From the NCBI GenBank assembly GCA_031761405.1, contig JASEVX010000007.1, positions 60,523,062-60,587,061 of the forward strand: a stretch of 64,000 nucleotides of DNA. Reading direction: 5' to 3'. The notes beneath the pieces were generated by a model, which ran no database searches, was not told the origin of the DNA, and was given only the letters and a program-made list of their open reading frames with translations. This stretch comes from Serripes groenlandicus (lineage: Eukaryota > Mollusca > Bivalvia > Cardiida > Cardiidae). Shown here piece by piece: positions 12,983 to 24,690 of the stretch (its first letter is position 1; each line of letters opens with the position of its first letter). The position numbers were made by a program, and so were the translations under genes.

Positions 12983-14221
12983 GGCATACAGACAGACAAC
13001 CAGACAGAGAGAACGACAGACAGACATGCAGGCAGGCAGACACTGCTACTTGTCTTATATGTAATATAAACTTACATATATACATAAACATAAAGACATA
13101 AATACATATAGACATAAATTCAGATACGCATAAATTCGAGACACATGAATAAATGCAGATATACATACATAGTTATAGACATACATAATGATAGACACAC
13201 GATGATAGACATGTATGATGGTAGACATAACTGATGATAGACATACATAAACAGATAGAAACACAAACGCATAGACAGATACACATACATATTGACATAC
13301 ACACGTATATACATGCATACAGACATACAGGCAGATTGACAGTTAAACCAACAGATAGACGAAGAGATAGACGGACATACATATATACTTAAACATGAAT
13401 ACATAAATACAGATAGATATACACTCAAATGAACATAGATTCAGAGACACATGAATAAATGCAGTTATACCATACATAGTGATAGACATACATAATGATA
13501 GACACACGAAAATAGAAATACATGATGATAGGCATACATAGACAGATAGACATATAAATACATAGACAGATAGACTTACACACATATATACAGATAAACA
13601 TACAGATTGACATACACACGTATATACATACATACACACATACAGGCAGATTGACAGTTACACCAACAGATTAACGGAGAGATAGACGGACATACATGAT
13701 AAACACAAGCCGGTAGGCGACGTCGGATTCTCTTTAATGATTTTCGCCTTTGCATATTTTGCAAGCTATCGGATCTACCTCGGAAACCCGAGGAATATAC
13801 ATACAAATACATAGACAGATATATACTTACAAACGCATAGACAGATATACACATACATATTGACATACACACGTATATACATGCATACAGACATACAGGC
13901 AGATTGACAGTTACACCAACAGATATATTGAGAGATAGACAGACATACATATATACATAAACATAAAAACATAAATACAGTTAGACATACACTCAGATAG
14001 ACATAAATTCAAATACATAAATTCAGAGACACATGCATAAATACAGATAGAAATACTTAGTGATGGACATGCATACTAATAGACACACATTATGGTAGAC
14101 ATACATTCATGATGATAGACATACCTAGACAGATAATCATACACATACGTAGACAGATAGACATACACACACATAGACAGCTAAACATACACATGCATAC
14201 AGGCAGATTGAGCGTTACACA
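12815..14221. repeat. Degenerate ACAT/AGAC array with longer internal repeats
   Basis: Imperfect tetranucleotide-like DNA (AGACATACAT, ACAGATAG). Segments of about 100 bp such as GATAGAAACACAAACGCATA recur at 12835 and 13254, and the ACATGCATACAGACATACAG block recurs at 12890, 13310 and 13880. A pure (CA)n lies at 12957-12982. A non-repeat interruption sits at 13700-13795. Confidence 0.9.
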
Positions 14222-14224
14222 GTT

Positions 14225-14299
<75 letters not shown>

Positions 14300-14341
14300 C
14301 ACACACACACACAGAGAGAGACAGAGAGACAGACAGAGAGC

Positions 14342-14388
<47 letters not shown>

Positions 14389-14487
14389 GACAGACAGAGA
14401 CAGACAGAGACAGACAGAGATAGAGAGAGACAGACAGACAGAGAGACATAGAGAGAGACAGAGACAGAGACAGACAGACAGACAGAC
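14222..14487. repeat. (GA)n/(GACA)n microsatellite
   Basis: GA and GATA repeats to about 14300, ACAC, then (GACA)n to 14487, directly abutting the foldback element. Confidence 0.97.
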
Positions 14488-15175
14488 AGTAACTTAAATC
14501 CGCGCACTTTTTTTTTGCCCACGATAACAGGCCGTCCACAGAAAAACACGCTGGCCCCAACAGGACACCGTAGATTTAAGTTAAATCCGCGCGTTTTTTT
14601 TAAAGGCTGTTTATATAGGATTCTATAGAGAATCCAGCAGAATTTGTCGAAAAAAGATGCGAAATTTTACAAATAAATCGGCGCATCTTTTTTTCATGGT
14701 TGCCAAAACATCAAACTGAAAAAAAAAAGTGCGCGGATTTAAGTTAAATCTACGGTGTCCTGTTGGGGCCAGCGTGTTTTTCTGTGGACGGCCTCTTATC
14801 GTGGGCACAAAAAAAACGCGCGGATTTATACGGTGTCCTGTTGGGGCCAGCGTGTTTTTCTGTGGACGGCCTCTTATCGTGGGCAAGACAAACAGAGACA
14901 GACAGAGATAGAGAGAGACAGACAGACCACGATAACAGGCCGTCCACAGAAAAACACGCTGGCCCCAACAGGACACCGTAGATTTAACTTAAATCCGCGC
15001 ACTTTTTTTTAAGGCTGTTTATATAGGATTCTATAGAGAATCCAGCAGAATTTTGTCGAAAAAAGATGCAAAATTTTACAAATAAAAACGCGCATCTTTT
15101 TTTCATGGTTGCCAAAACATCAAACTGAAAAAAAAAAGTGCGCGGATTTAACTTAAATCCGCGTACTTTTTTTCA
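14488..15175. repeat. Left outer block of the foldback element
   Basis: It contains GGCCGTCCACAGAAAAACAC cassettes in both orientations, two copies of the GGATTCTATAGAGAATCC block, the GTGCGCGGATTTAA palindrome several times and T or A runs beside them. A short (GACA/GATA)n tract lies at 14885-14927 between inverted cassettes. Confidence 0.75.
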
Positions 15176-15419
15176 ATGCGGATGAAACATTCGGTATCCT
15201 ACGTACCTCAACACCGCTTCCAAATATTTCCCGCGTAAAATTATTCCCAGGACTAGGGAAGATATGTGTTTTGGGGCTATATACCGATGGATTTCACCAA
15301 ACATCGAGTTGTCTGTAGTTACCTTTAGTCTAAGAAGCAGTTTGTGTAGCCCCTTTGCAATGATGGTCAAATTATAACTGTAAATATCCATTAAACGCCA
15401 CCCTTTCCTTATCGAATTG

Positions 15420-16460
15420 TATCTAGCCCGTTCGGGCCGTTCGGGCTAGATACAATTCGATAAGGAAGATATGTGTTTTGGGGCTATATACCGATGGATT
15501 TCACCAAACATCAAGTTGTCTGTAGTTACCCTAGGTCTAAAAAGCACTTTGTGTAGCCCCTTTACAATGATGTTCAAATTATAACTGTAAATATCCATTA
15601 AACGCCACCCTTTCCTTATCGAATTGTATCTAAACCGTTCGGGCCGTTCGGGCTAGATACAATTCGATAAGGAAGATATGTGTTTTGGGGCTATATACCG
15701 ATGGATTTCACCAAACATCGAGTTGTCTGTAGTTACCCTAAGTCTAAAAAGCACTTTGTGTAGCCCCTTTAGAATGATGTTCAAATTATAACTGTAAATA
15801 TCCATTAAACGCCACCCTTTCCTTATCGAATTGTATCTAGCCTGTTAGGGCCGTTCGGGCTAGATACAATTCGATAAGGAAGATATGTGTTTTGGGGCTA
15901 TATACCGATGGATTTTACCAAACATCGAGTTGTCTGTAGTTACCCTAAGTCTAAAAAGCACTTTGTGTAGCCCCTTTAGAATGATGTTCAAATTATAACT
16001 GTAAATATCCATTAAACGCCACCCTTTCCTTATCGAATTGTATCTAGCCTGTTAGGGCCGTTCGGGCTAGATACAATTCGATAAGGAAGATATGTGTTTT
16101 GGGGCTATATACCGATGGAATTTACAAAACATCGAGTTGTCTGTAGTTACCCTAAGTCTAAAAAGCACTTTGTATAGCCCCTTTGCAATGATGTTCAAAT
16201 AATAACTGTAAATATCCATTAAACGCCACCCTTTCCTTTTCGAATTGTATCTAGCCCGTTCAGGCCGTTCAGGATAGATACAATTCGATAAGGAAGATAT
16301 GAGTTTTTGGGCTATATACCATTGGATTTTACCCACAACGAGTTGTTTTGTAGTTGCCCTTGCTCTAAAAAGCCCTTTGTGTAGCCCATTTACAATGATG
16401 GTCAAATCGTAATTGTATATATCCATTTAACACTACCCTTTCCTTATCGAATTGTATCTA
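15420..16460 (-). repeat. Left arm array: five full units of about 205 bp with own TIRs
   Basis: Each unit runs from GGGCTAGATACAATTCG (then ATAAGGAA) to the inverse TTCCTTATCGAATTGTA (then TCTAGCCC), so every unit carries terminal inverted repeats of about 24 bp. Units are joined by spacers made of the 9-mer CCCGAACGG or its complement. A sixth, incomplete unit (15250-15420) lacks the outer TIR. Confidence 0.85.
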
Positions 16461-16474
16461 GCCCGAACGGCCCG

Positions 16475-17545
16475 AACGGGCTAGATACAATTCGATAAGG
16501 AAAGGGTGGCGTTTAATGGATATTTACAGTTATAATTTGACCATCATTGTAAAGGGGCTACACAAACTGCTTCTTAGACTAAAGGTAACTACAGACAACT
16601 CGATGTTTGGTGAAATCCATCGGTATATAGCCCCAAAACACATATCTTCCTTATCGAATTGTATCTAGCCCGAACGGCCCGAACGGCCCGAACGGGCTAG
16701 ATACAATTCGATAAGGAAAGGGTGGCGTTTAATGGATATTTACAGTTATAATTTGACCATCATTGTAAAGGGGCTACACAAACTGCTTCTTAGACTAAAG
16801 GTAACTACAGACAACTCGATGTTTGGTGAAATCCATCGGTATATAGCCCCAAAACACATATCTTCCTTATCGAATTGTATCTAGCCCGATCGGCCCGAAC
16901 GGGCTAGATACAATTCGATAAGGAAAGGGTGGTGTTTAATGGATATATACAGTTACGATTTGACCATCATTGTACATGGGATACACAAAGTGCTTTTTAG
17001 AGCAAGGGCAACTACAAAACAACTCGCTGTGGGTAAAATCCATCGGTATATACAATGTAGCCCCAAAACTCATATCTTCCTTATCGAATTGTATCTAGCC
17101 CGAACGGCCCGAACGGCCCGAACGGGCTAGATACAATTCGATAAGGAAAGGGTGGCGTTTAATGGATATTTACAGTTATAATTTGAACATCATTGTAAAG
17201 GGGCTACACAAAGTGCTTTTTAGACTTAGGGTAACTACAGACAACTCGATGTTTGGTGAAATCCATCGGTATATAGCCCCAAAACACATATCTTCCTTAT
17301 CGAATTGTATCTAGCCCGAACGGCCCGAACGGCCCGAACGGCCCGAACGGGCTACATACAATTCGATTAGGAAAGGGTGGCGTTTAATGGATATTTACAG
17401 TTATAATTTGAACATCATTGTAAAGGGGCTACACAAAGTGCTTTTTAGACCTAGGGTAACTACAGACAACTTGATGTTTGGTGAAATCCATCGGTATATA
17501 GCCCAAAAACACATATCTTCCTTATCGAATTGTATCTAGCCCGAA
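16475..17545 (+). repeat. Right arm array: five full units of about 205 bp in the opposite orientation
   Basis: The same units as the left arm, inverted, again with a sixth incomplete unit at the outer end (17550-17735). The 9-bp spacer varies from one to four copies (four at about 17317-17352). One TIR carries CTACAT for CTAGAT (17351). Confidence 0.85.
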
Positions 17546-17811
17546 CGACCTGAACGGGCTAGATACAATTCGATAAGGAAAGGGTGGCGTTTTATGGATA
17601 TTTACAGTTATAATTTGAACATCATTGCAAAGGGGCTACACACACTGCTTCTTAGACTAAAGGTTACTACAGACAACTCGATGTTTGGTGAAATCCATCG
17701 GTATATAGCCCCAAAACACATATCTTCCCTAGTCCTGGGAATAATTTTACGCGGGAAATATTTGGAAGCGGTGTTGAGGTACGTAGGATACCGAATGTTT
17801 CATCCGCATTG

Positions 17812-18142
17812 AAAAAAAGGACGCGGATTTAAGTTAAATCCGCGCACTTTTTTTTTCTGTTTGATGATTTGGCAACCATGAAAAAAAGATGCGCGGATTT
17901 ATTTGTAAAATTTCGCATCTTTTTTCGACAAAATTCTGCTGGATTCTCTATAGAATCCTATATAAACAGCCTTAAAAAAAAGTGCGCGTTTTTTTTTTGC
18001 CCACGATAAGAGGCCGTCCACAGAAAAACACGCTGGACCCAACAGGACACCGTAGATTTAACTTAAATCCGCGCACCTTTTTTTTTGCCCACGATAAGAT
18101 GCCATCCACAGAAAAACACGCTGGCCCCAACAGGACACCGTA
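17812..18142. repeat. Right outer block of the foldback element
   Basis: Inverse of the left outer block but simpler: one GGATTCTATAGAGAATCC block and two GGCCGTCCACAG-type cassettes, the second reading GCCATCCACAG. Similarity stops at GGACACCGTAA. Confidence 0.75.
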
Positions 18143-19565
18143 ATAATCGCATGTAAGTTCATTTAATGGTAATAACGTCGTTATTGTCGACATGAAGTTG
18201 TTGTTTTTATTCTACCACAGTGTGAGGTCGTATCTGTTGACATATCATTCAATATATCTAGCACTGGCACACGATGTTTACCAGTTACTGTAAAATATAT
18301 TTTAAAATGCTTGACGAACAACGCCAAACCATTATCCCATCCGCATTTGGCGTGGGAAGATTTTGAAAACAGTGTATCCAGATATAAGCAGCTAACGTTG
18401 GTGTCTATTTTTATCTTGTTTTTTTTTAACTTGAGCTTTGTAGATTTTGCCTGGACTTTGAAGCTGATGACGCTGACGTCTCTTGAGATGTCTTTGTCCT
18501 TTAAGCTTCGCCTCCTCTAAGGCCACTGTAACGCTTGGGCACTTCACTTAATCTTGATAAAATATTTTGATTATGAAGTTTCCAATGCACATTCTCTATT
18601 CCGAAATAAGATTTTTTTGCAATACTTAATACAGTGGTTTTCTGTTATTTTCCAATAATTCTGATTACCTCTGTTGCATCAAAATGTTTATTTTATTTTT
18701 TTATTTTAGAGGGTCCTTGAAAGCTAAAGGGAAGAGGATCTGACGGTATAGTTGGAGAGAGCTATTCAACTGTGCATTACCACCTATAGATTGCACAACT
18801 AAATATTTTGGAGTGCATTGCATGACTGTTTAGGACAAACGCCTAGATCATTCAGTTTGTAAAAAAAGTCCATCGTGCCATACACATTCAATAGCTTGAC
18901 AAACATCTAAAACTGACACAATTAACTTCCTATTGTTCTCTTTATCAAAATTATACTTTCTTTGGAAATGAAGGATGTAATAGGATTACCCATGTTGGAC
19001 TGAAACCAACCCTGGAGAAAGTGTAACGGTTTATTTATTGACTATTGTAAACGAGGTTATAGTACTTGTTCATAACATTTTAAAACAAATGTCAAAATGG
19101 TTAGATTAATTTTTGTGTTTACTATTATCTTTGTATACTGTAAGTATTGTACGCTGGTGTCAACACAAACCTGCCAACAGTTAAAGTATTCACACAGGAG
19201 ACGCCGTAATTGGACGGATATACGGTTGTAAGCGGTGTAAAACACAATTCAAACAAATCATGTAGATATACATGTATATCGCTGGTTGTTGGATGTTTCG
19301 ACCAATGGACGTTTCGTCTTAGGACCTTTTGACCCAGTTATGATAACAATATATCTAAATATATCCTCACTAGGTATCACCTGAACAATGATATGTTGTA
19401 CTAGGTTATTGCGAAACATTGAACTCAGATCTGCTTAATTTCGTCTGTTTAATAGAACGAATAATTTCTAGCACGTGTCATTTTGAATCGGTTTGATTCT
19501 TCTCCAGGATATAAAAGAAACTCACAATGGCTAGTTACGAACGGCATAGGAATTGGTTATATACT
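18143..19565. other. Unassigned sequence between the foldback element and the satellite
   Basis: No coding signal or known repeat was seen. Confidence 0.5.
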
Positions 19566-19900
19566 GCGGACAATATAGAATGTAGAGGAGCTGCGGACAA
19601 TATAGAATGTAGAGGAGCTGCGGACAATATAGAATGTAGAGGAGCTGCGGACAATATAGAATGTAGAGGAGCTGCGGACAATATAGAATGTAGAGGAGCT
19701 GCGGACAATATAGAATGTAGAGGAGCTGCGGACAATATAGAATGTAGAGGAGCTGCGTGCAAAATAGAATATAGAGGAAACCGCGGACACTATAGAATAT
19801 AGAGGAGACTGCGGACAATATAGATTATGAAGGGAATCTGCGGACGGATTAGGCATTGGTTATATACTGCGGACAATATAGAACATAGAGTAAACTGCGG
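19566..19900 (+). repeat. 27-bp satellite, forward orientation
   Basis: Seven near-identical 27-bp units (GCGGACAATATAGAATGTAG plus AGGAGCT) at 19566-19755, then degenerate units to about 19900. The frame ADNIECRGA repeated is only its translation. Confidence 0.95.
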
Positions 19901-19974
19901 AAAATATATTCATCGAGAAAAAAGTAGCTACATCAAATAAATCGTCTTCTCTCAAAAAGCAGTATATAACCAAT

Positions 19975-20660
19975 ACCATTTCCGCCCGCATATTCCCTTC
20001 ATAATCTATATTGTCCGCATTTTCCTTCTTATTATATATTGGTCGCAGTTTCTTCTTCATTCGAAATTGGCCGCAGTTTCTTCTACAATACCAATGCCGT
20101 CCGCAATTTACTCTATATTCTATATTGTCCGCATTTCCCTTCTTATTCTAAATTGTCCGTAGTTTCATTCTTATTCTATATTGTCCGCAGTATATAACCA
20201 ATACCTTTTCCGTTCGCAGATTCCCTTCATAATCTTTATTGTCCACAGTTTCATCTATATTTTATATTGTCCGCATTTTCCTTCTTATTCTATATGTCCG
20301 CTGTTTCCTCTATATCTATATTCTATATTGTCCTCAGTATGTAACCAATATCTATGCTGTCTGCAATTTTCCTCTATATTCTAGATTGTCCGCATTTTCC
20401 TTCTTATTCTATTTGTCTGCAATTTCCTCTTTATTCTATTATTGTCCTACACTTCATTATATATTGTCGGCCGTTTCCTTCTTATTCTATATTGTCGGCA
20501 GTTTTCTTCTTATTCTATATTTACCGCAGTTTCCTCTAAAAATCTATATTGTCCGCAGTATATAACCAATACCCAAGCCGTCCGCATGTTTCTCTATATT
20601 CTATGTTGTCTGCATTTTCCTTCTTATTCTATGTTGTCCGCAGTTTCCTCTACATCCTAT
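19975..20660 (-). repeat. 27-bp satellite, inverted orientation, block 1
   Basis: Degenerate inverse units (TTCTATATTGTCCGCAGTTT) mixed with a longer motif AGTATATAACCAATACC. Orientation is opposite to 19566-19900. Confidence 0.9.
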
Positions 20661-21345
20661 ATTATTATCCCCCGCCTATAAAATAGGGAGGGGGATATTG
20701 AAATGGCGTTGTCCGTCCGTCCGTCCTTCCGTCCTTCCTTCCGTCCTTCCGTCCTTCCTTCCGTCCTTCCGTCCGTCCGTCCGTCACCTGCATTTTCTCA
20801 GTAACTAGCTGGTAGAATTTCATGAAACTTAAAATAAATATGAACCACTATACTGGGATGATGCCCGTCCATTTTTTTTTATTAGTCAATTTTCCTTGGA
20901 GTTATTGCCCTTGATTTTTTGAAGAATCTACGTTTTCAGCCATTTCTCAGTAACTAGCGGGTAGAATTTCATGAAACTTAAAATAAATATGAACCACTAT
21001 ACTGGGATGATGCCTGTTCATTTTTCATTTGGATTAGTCAATTTTTCTTAGAGTTATTTCCCTTGATTTATTAAAAAATAATCGTTCACAGCCGTTTCTC
21101 AGTACCTAGCGGCTAGAATTTGATGAAACTTGAATGTAATATTAACCAACTTCCTGCCATTATTCCCCTCAAACTCTTTTTTGGATTCCTTATTTTTTTT
21201 TAGAGTTACTGCCCCTGATTTATTAAAAAATCCACGCCTACAGTTATTTCTCAGTAACTAGCTGCTAGAATTTGATGAAACTTGAATGTGATATGAACCA
21301 ACATCCTGCAATGAACTTCTGAATAAATATGGTATCAAATCATTT
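20661..21345 (+). mobile_element. Interspersed repeat with GTCCGTCC start and 150-bp internal repeats
   Basis: It begins with a hairpin (CCCCCGCC, then TATAAAATA, then GGGAGGGGG), followed by GTTGTCCGTCCGTCC. Four internal repeats carry TCAGTAACTAGC at about 20798, 20947, 21099 and 21250. It interrupts the 27-bp satellite. No coding capacity. Confidence 0.65.
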
Positions 21346-21860
21346 ACATTTATTATAACACTGTCTGATACATAATTATCCATGCATTTTAGCTCCACTT
21401 TAAGAAGAGTAAAGATATCTATTGTATTTGTGTCACTGTTGGTTTAAGAAGCAAAACCTAGTATTCACATTTTTCCTGTGTTATTTAAGAAATAACAAAT
21501 GACACCCCTTTAGTTTTGTAATATTGATTATTAACCCTTTCACCGCATAAATACTCTGTTGAAAATAGTGCAGTTCCAAATAAGACGCCGCTTTTAAATA
21601 CAGTTTTATTTAATCGTCCCTCTGATTTATTTCGTTAAAATATTTTATCATAAAGTAATCCCAGTCGATATTTTATAATTTGGCGCGGAACGGGATAAAC
21701 CAGTGTCATAACTTTATTCTTTCCCCTTGATCTTGTGCGAAGAAGTTGAAATTTAAAGGTCAATTGCACATTAAACACAAAGACCTTCATGCACAAACAA
21801 GCCATCAATTACAAACAAACCATCGTTGGCGGGGGATATCTTTCCACTGAAAATGCTTGT
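21346..21860. other. Unassigned stretch within the satellite region
   Basis: AT-rich unique-looking sequence between the interspersed repeat and the resumption of the satellite. No coding signal or known repeat was recognised. Confidence 0.5.
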
Positions 21861-23537
21861 CCGATCCTATATTGTCCGCAGAATATAACCAATACCCAAG
21901 CCATCCGCATTTTCCTCTACATTCTATATTGTCTGCATTTTCCTTCTTATTCTATGTTGTCCGCAGTTTCTTCAACATTCTATATTGTCCGCAATATAAA
22001 ACCACTACCTATGCCGTCAACAATTTCCTCTATATTCTATATATAGTCCGCAGTTTCCACTTTATTATATATTTTCACAGTTTCCGTCTTATTATATATT
22101 GTCCGCATTTTCCGTCTTACTCTTTATTGTCCGCAATTTCTTCCACATCTATATTGCCCGCAGTTTCTCCCACATTCTATATTGTCCGCAATATAAAACC
22201 ACTACCTATGCCGTCCGCAATTTCCCCTTTATTCTATATTGTCCGCATTTTCTTCCACATTCTATATTGTCCGCAATATAAAACCACTACCTATGCCGTC
22301 CGCAATTTCCTCTATATTCTATATATAGTCCGCAGTTTCCACTTTATTATATAATTTCACAGTTTCCGTCTTATTCTTTATTGTCCGCAGTTTCTTCCAC
22401 ATTCTATTTTGTCCGCAGTTTCTTCCACATTCTATATTGTCCGCAGTTTCTTCCACATTATATATTGTCCGCAATATAAAACCAATGCCTATGCCGTCCG
22501 CAATTTCCTCTATATTCTATATATAGTCCCCAGTTTCCACTTTATTATATATTTTCACAGTTTCCGTCTTATTATATATTGTCCGCACTTTCCGTCTTAT
22601 TCTTTATTGTCCGCAGTTTCTTCTACATTGTATATGGGCCGCAGTATATGACCAATACCTATGCCGTCCGCCATTTCCTCTACATTCTATATTGTCTGCA
22701 TTTTCCTTCATATTCTATATTGTCCGCAGTTTCTTCCACATTCTATATTGTCCGCAATATAAAACCAATGCCTATGCCGTCAACAATTTCCTCTATATTC
22801 TATATTGTCCGCAGTTTCTTCCACATTCTATATTGTCCGCAATATAAAACCACCACCTATGCCGTCCGCAATTTCCTTTATATTCTATATTGTCCGCATT
22901 TTCCTTTATATTCTATGTTGTCCGCGGTTTCTTCCACATTCTATATTGTCCGCAATATAAAACCAATGCCTATGCCGTCCGCAATTTCCTCTATATTCTA
23001 TATTGTCCGCAGTTTCAACTTTATTACATTTTTTCCGCAGTTTCCATCTTATTCTATAATGTCCGCAGTATATAACCAATACCAAAGCCATCCGCATTTT
23101 CCTCTATATATTCTATACTGTCCGCATTTTCCTTCTTATCGTGTGATATTGTTCGCAGTTTCCTCTATATTCTATATTGTCCGCAGTATATAACCAATAC
23201 CTATGCCGTCCGCAATTTACTCTTTATTCTATATTGTTCGCATTTTCCTTCTTATTCTACATTGTTCGCAGTTTCCTCTACATTCTATAATATCAGCAGT
23301 ATATAACCAATACCTATGCCGTCCGCAATTTCCTCTATATTCTATATTGTCCACAGTTTCCACTTTATTATATATTGTCCGTATTTTCCTACTTATTCTA
23401 TATTGTCCGCAGTATATAACCAATAACTTTTCCGTCCACAAATTCCCTTCATAATCTTTATTGTTCGCACTGTATCTACATTCTATACTGTCCGCATGTT
23501 CCTTCTTATTCTATATCGTCCGCAGTGTCCTCTACAA
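21861..23537 (-). repeat. 27-bp satellite, inverted orientation, block 2
   Basis: Dense TTCTATATTGTCCGCA units with a recurring composite: AATATAAAACCACTACC, TATGCCGTCCGCAATTTCC, then several 27-bp units. Many frames stay open for 60-200 codons only because the unit length is a multiple of three. Confidence 0.92.
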
Positions 23538-23775
23538 TATAAGGAAAAAGCCATAGATGACATCGTACTTTATTTCAATTACCTTCAGGGCAACTACCTG
23601 TGTGATTTAATTATATCTTTTTGAGGTGAAAGTGAATGGACATTACGAGAAGAATTCTCATTTGCGGCACGCGATCCTGACACAGTATGCCTGTTCAAAA
23701 ATGTGTGCCATCACGAAAAAAGGATTCAGTTAGCGAAAGCGGAGTTATCTAAAATTGTCAATCAAAACAAGCCGT
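23538..23775 (+). pseudogene. Unrecognised coding-like remnant enclosed in the 27-bp satellite
   Basis: One frame reads KEKAIDDIVLYFNYLQGNY to LIISF, a TGA at 23622, then GESEWTLREEFSFAARDP, DTVCLFKNVCHHEKR and IQLAKAELSKIVNQNK before satellite sequence resumes. The composition is protein-like, unlike the satellite on either side, and only one stop breaks about 75 codons. I do not recognise the family. The 3' half is repeated at 23966-24055. Confidence 0.4.
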
Positions 23776-23965
23776 TTCCTTTATATTCTATATTGTCTGC
23801 ATGTTCCTTCTTATTCTATGTTGCCCGCAGTTTCTTCCACATTCTATATTGTCCGCAATATAAAACCACTACCTATGCCGTCCGCAATTTCCTCTATATT
23901 CTATATATAGTCCGCAGTTTCCACTTTATTATATATTTTCACAGTTTCCGTCTTATTCTATATTG

Positions 23966-24055
23966 TCACAGTATGCCTGTTCAAAAATGTGTGCCATCCC
24001 GAAAAAAGGATTCAGTTAGCGAAAGCGGAGTTATCTAAAATTGTCAATCAAACAA
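23966..24055 (+). pseudogene. Second partial copy of the coding-like remnant
   Basis: It repeats the ACAGTATGCCTGTTC to GTCAATCAAACAAG part of the 23.5-kb remnant with one substitution (CAC to CCC) and one A missing in the last codons. It again runs straight into 27-bp satellite DNA (GCCGTTTCCTC). The remnant and satellite were evidently duplicated together, about 283 bp apart. Confidence 0.55.
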
Positions 24056-24145
24056 GCCGTTTCCTCTATATTCTTTATTGTCCATATTTTCATTCTTATT
24101 CTATAATGTCCGCAGTTTCCTTATATTCTAAAGTGTGACAAAATA

Positions 24146-24451
24146 TAGACATGACCCATATTAGAACTTGACCTATATATCATCAAGACAAACATTCTGA
24201 TTAAGTTTCATGCTCAAGTTAAAAATGCGGCCTCCAGAGTGTTAAAAATAATGTCCTACAATTTGAACTTGTGACCTAGTTGTTGACCTCATATGGCCCA
24301 GTTTCGAACTTGTCCAATATTTCATGAAGATGAATCTATAACCTGTAGAGTGTTAATAATCAATTGTTGACGACGCACGACGAACGGACGCCGGACAAAA
24401 TGTGATCACAATAACTCACATTAGGCACTTCGTACACAGGTGAGCTAAAAA
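24146..24451 (+). mobile_element. Family 1 element, end fragment
   Basis: ACATGACCCATATTAGAACT to ATGTGATCACAATAACTCAC and AGGTGAGCTAAAAA. Confidence 0.72.
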
Positions 24452-24690
24452 CAGGGAAAATGATCCGAATCATCCTTTTCCTCAACGTTGAAATAAGATA
24501 TAAAGGAAACGAACTCTGACAAAACGACATAATAATCGACTAAACTACAGCCATTATTGGCTATACACGTGTAATGGCCATCCGCGTCATACGAGACGCG
24601 CCCGTTAACAATGTTTATATCGTGTGGGCTGCATAGATCTATCAAAGATTTATCACATAACTTGCACTCCAGGAGTGACATAAAGCAGTG
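24445..24690 (-). pseudogene. LINE endonuclease domain, C-terminal piece
   Basis: About 78 residues open on the minus strand match the end of the APE-type endonuclease/exonuclease/phosphatase domain of non-LTR retrotransposons: LIDLC, then NIVNGRVSYDADGHYTC, then SLVDY and a closing SDHFP. The SDH histidine is the usual catalytic residue of this fold. In an intact element this enzyme nicks target DNA to start reverse transcription. The Gly before the SDH block and the rest of the element (reverse transcriptase) are missing. A Helitron-like repeat directly abuts it at 24146-24451. Confidence 0.72.

Larger units (their letters stand above)
14488..18142. mobile_element. Foldback-type element with tandem-array arms
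   Basis: A long inverted repeat centred near 16.49 kb. Mirror-related landmarks fit one centre: the GGATTCTATAGAGAATCC block (near 15030 and 17950), AATGCGGATGAAACATTCGG (15175 and 17811) and GACTAGGGAAGATATG (15252 and 17736). The arms are about 1.5 kb, made mostly of tandem units of about 205 bp, with outer GTGCGCGGATTTAA palindromes. Long inverted repeats built from short tandem units, with no coding capacity, match the foldback (FB/Galileo-like) structural class. The open frames here are only repeat translations. Confidence 0.7.

Noticed and set aside
12718..14560. Many open frames (Tyr/Val/Cys-rich) over 12.7-14.5 kb
   Set aside because: They are translations of degenerate ACAT/GACA repeats in overlapping frames.
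14623..18193. Repeated frames such as GPACFSVDGLLSW and MDIYSYNLTIIAKGL
   Set aside because: They follow the foldback element's repeats and appear in several frames and both strands, with no stable start or stop.
20694..20784. CRISPR-like short regular repeats (GTCCGTCC)
   Set aside because: It is a simple (TCCG)n-type start of an interspersed eukaryotic repeat, with no spacers.
19527..23454. Long frames of 60-204 codons, including a 9-residue repeat protein
   Set aside because: The 27-bp unit is a multiple of three, so frames stay open without selection.
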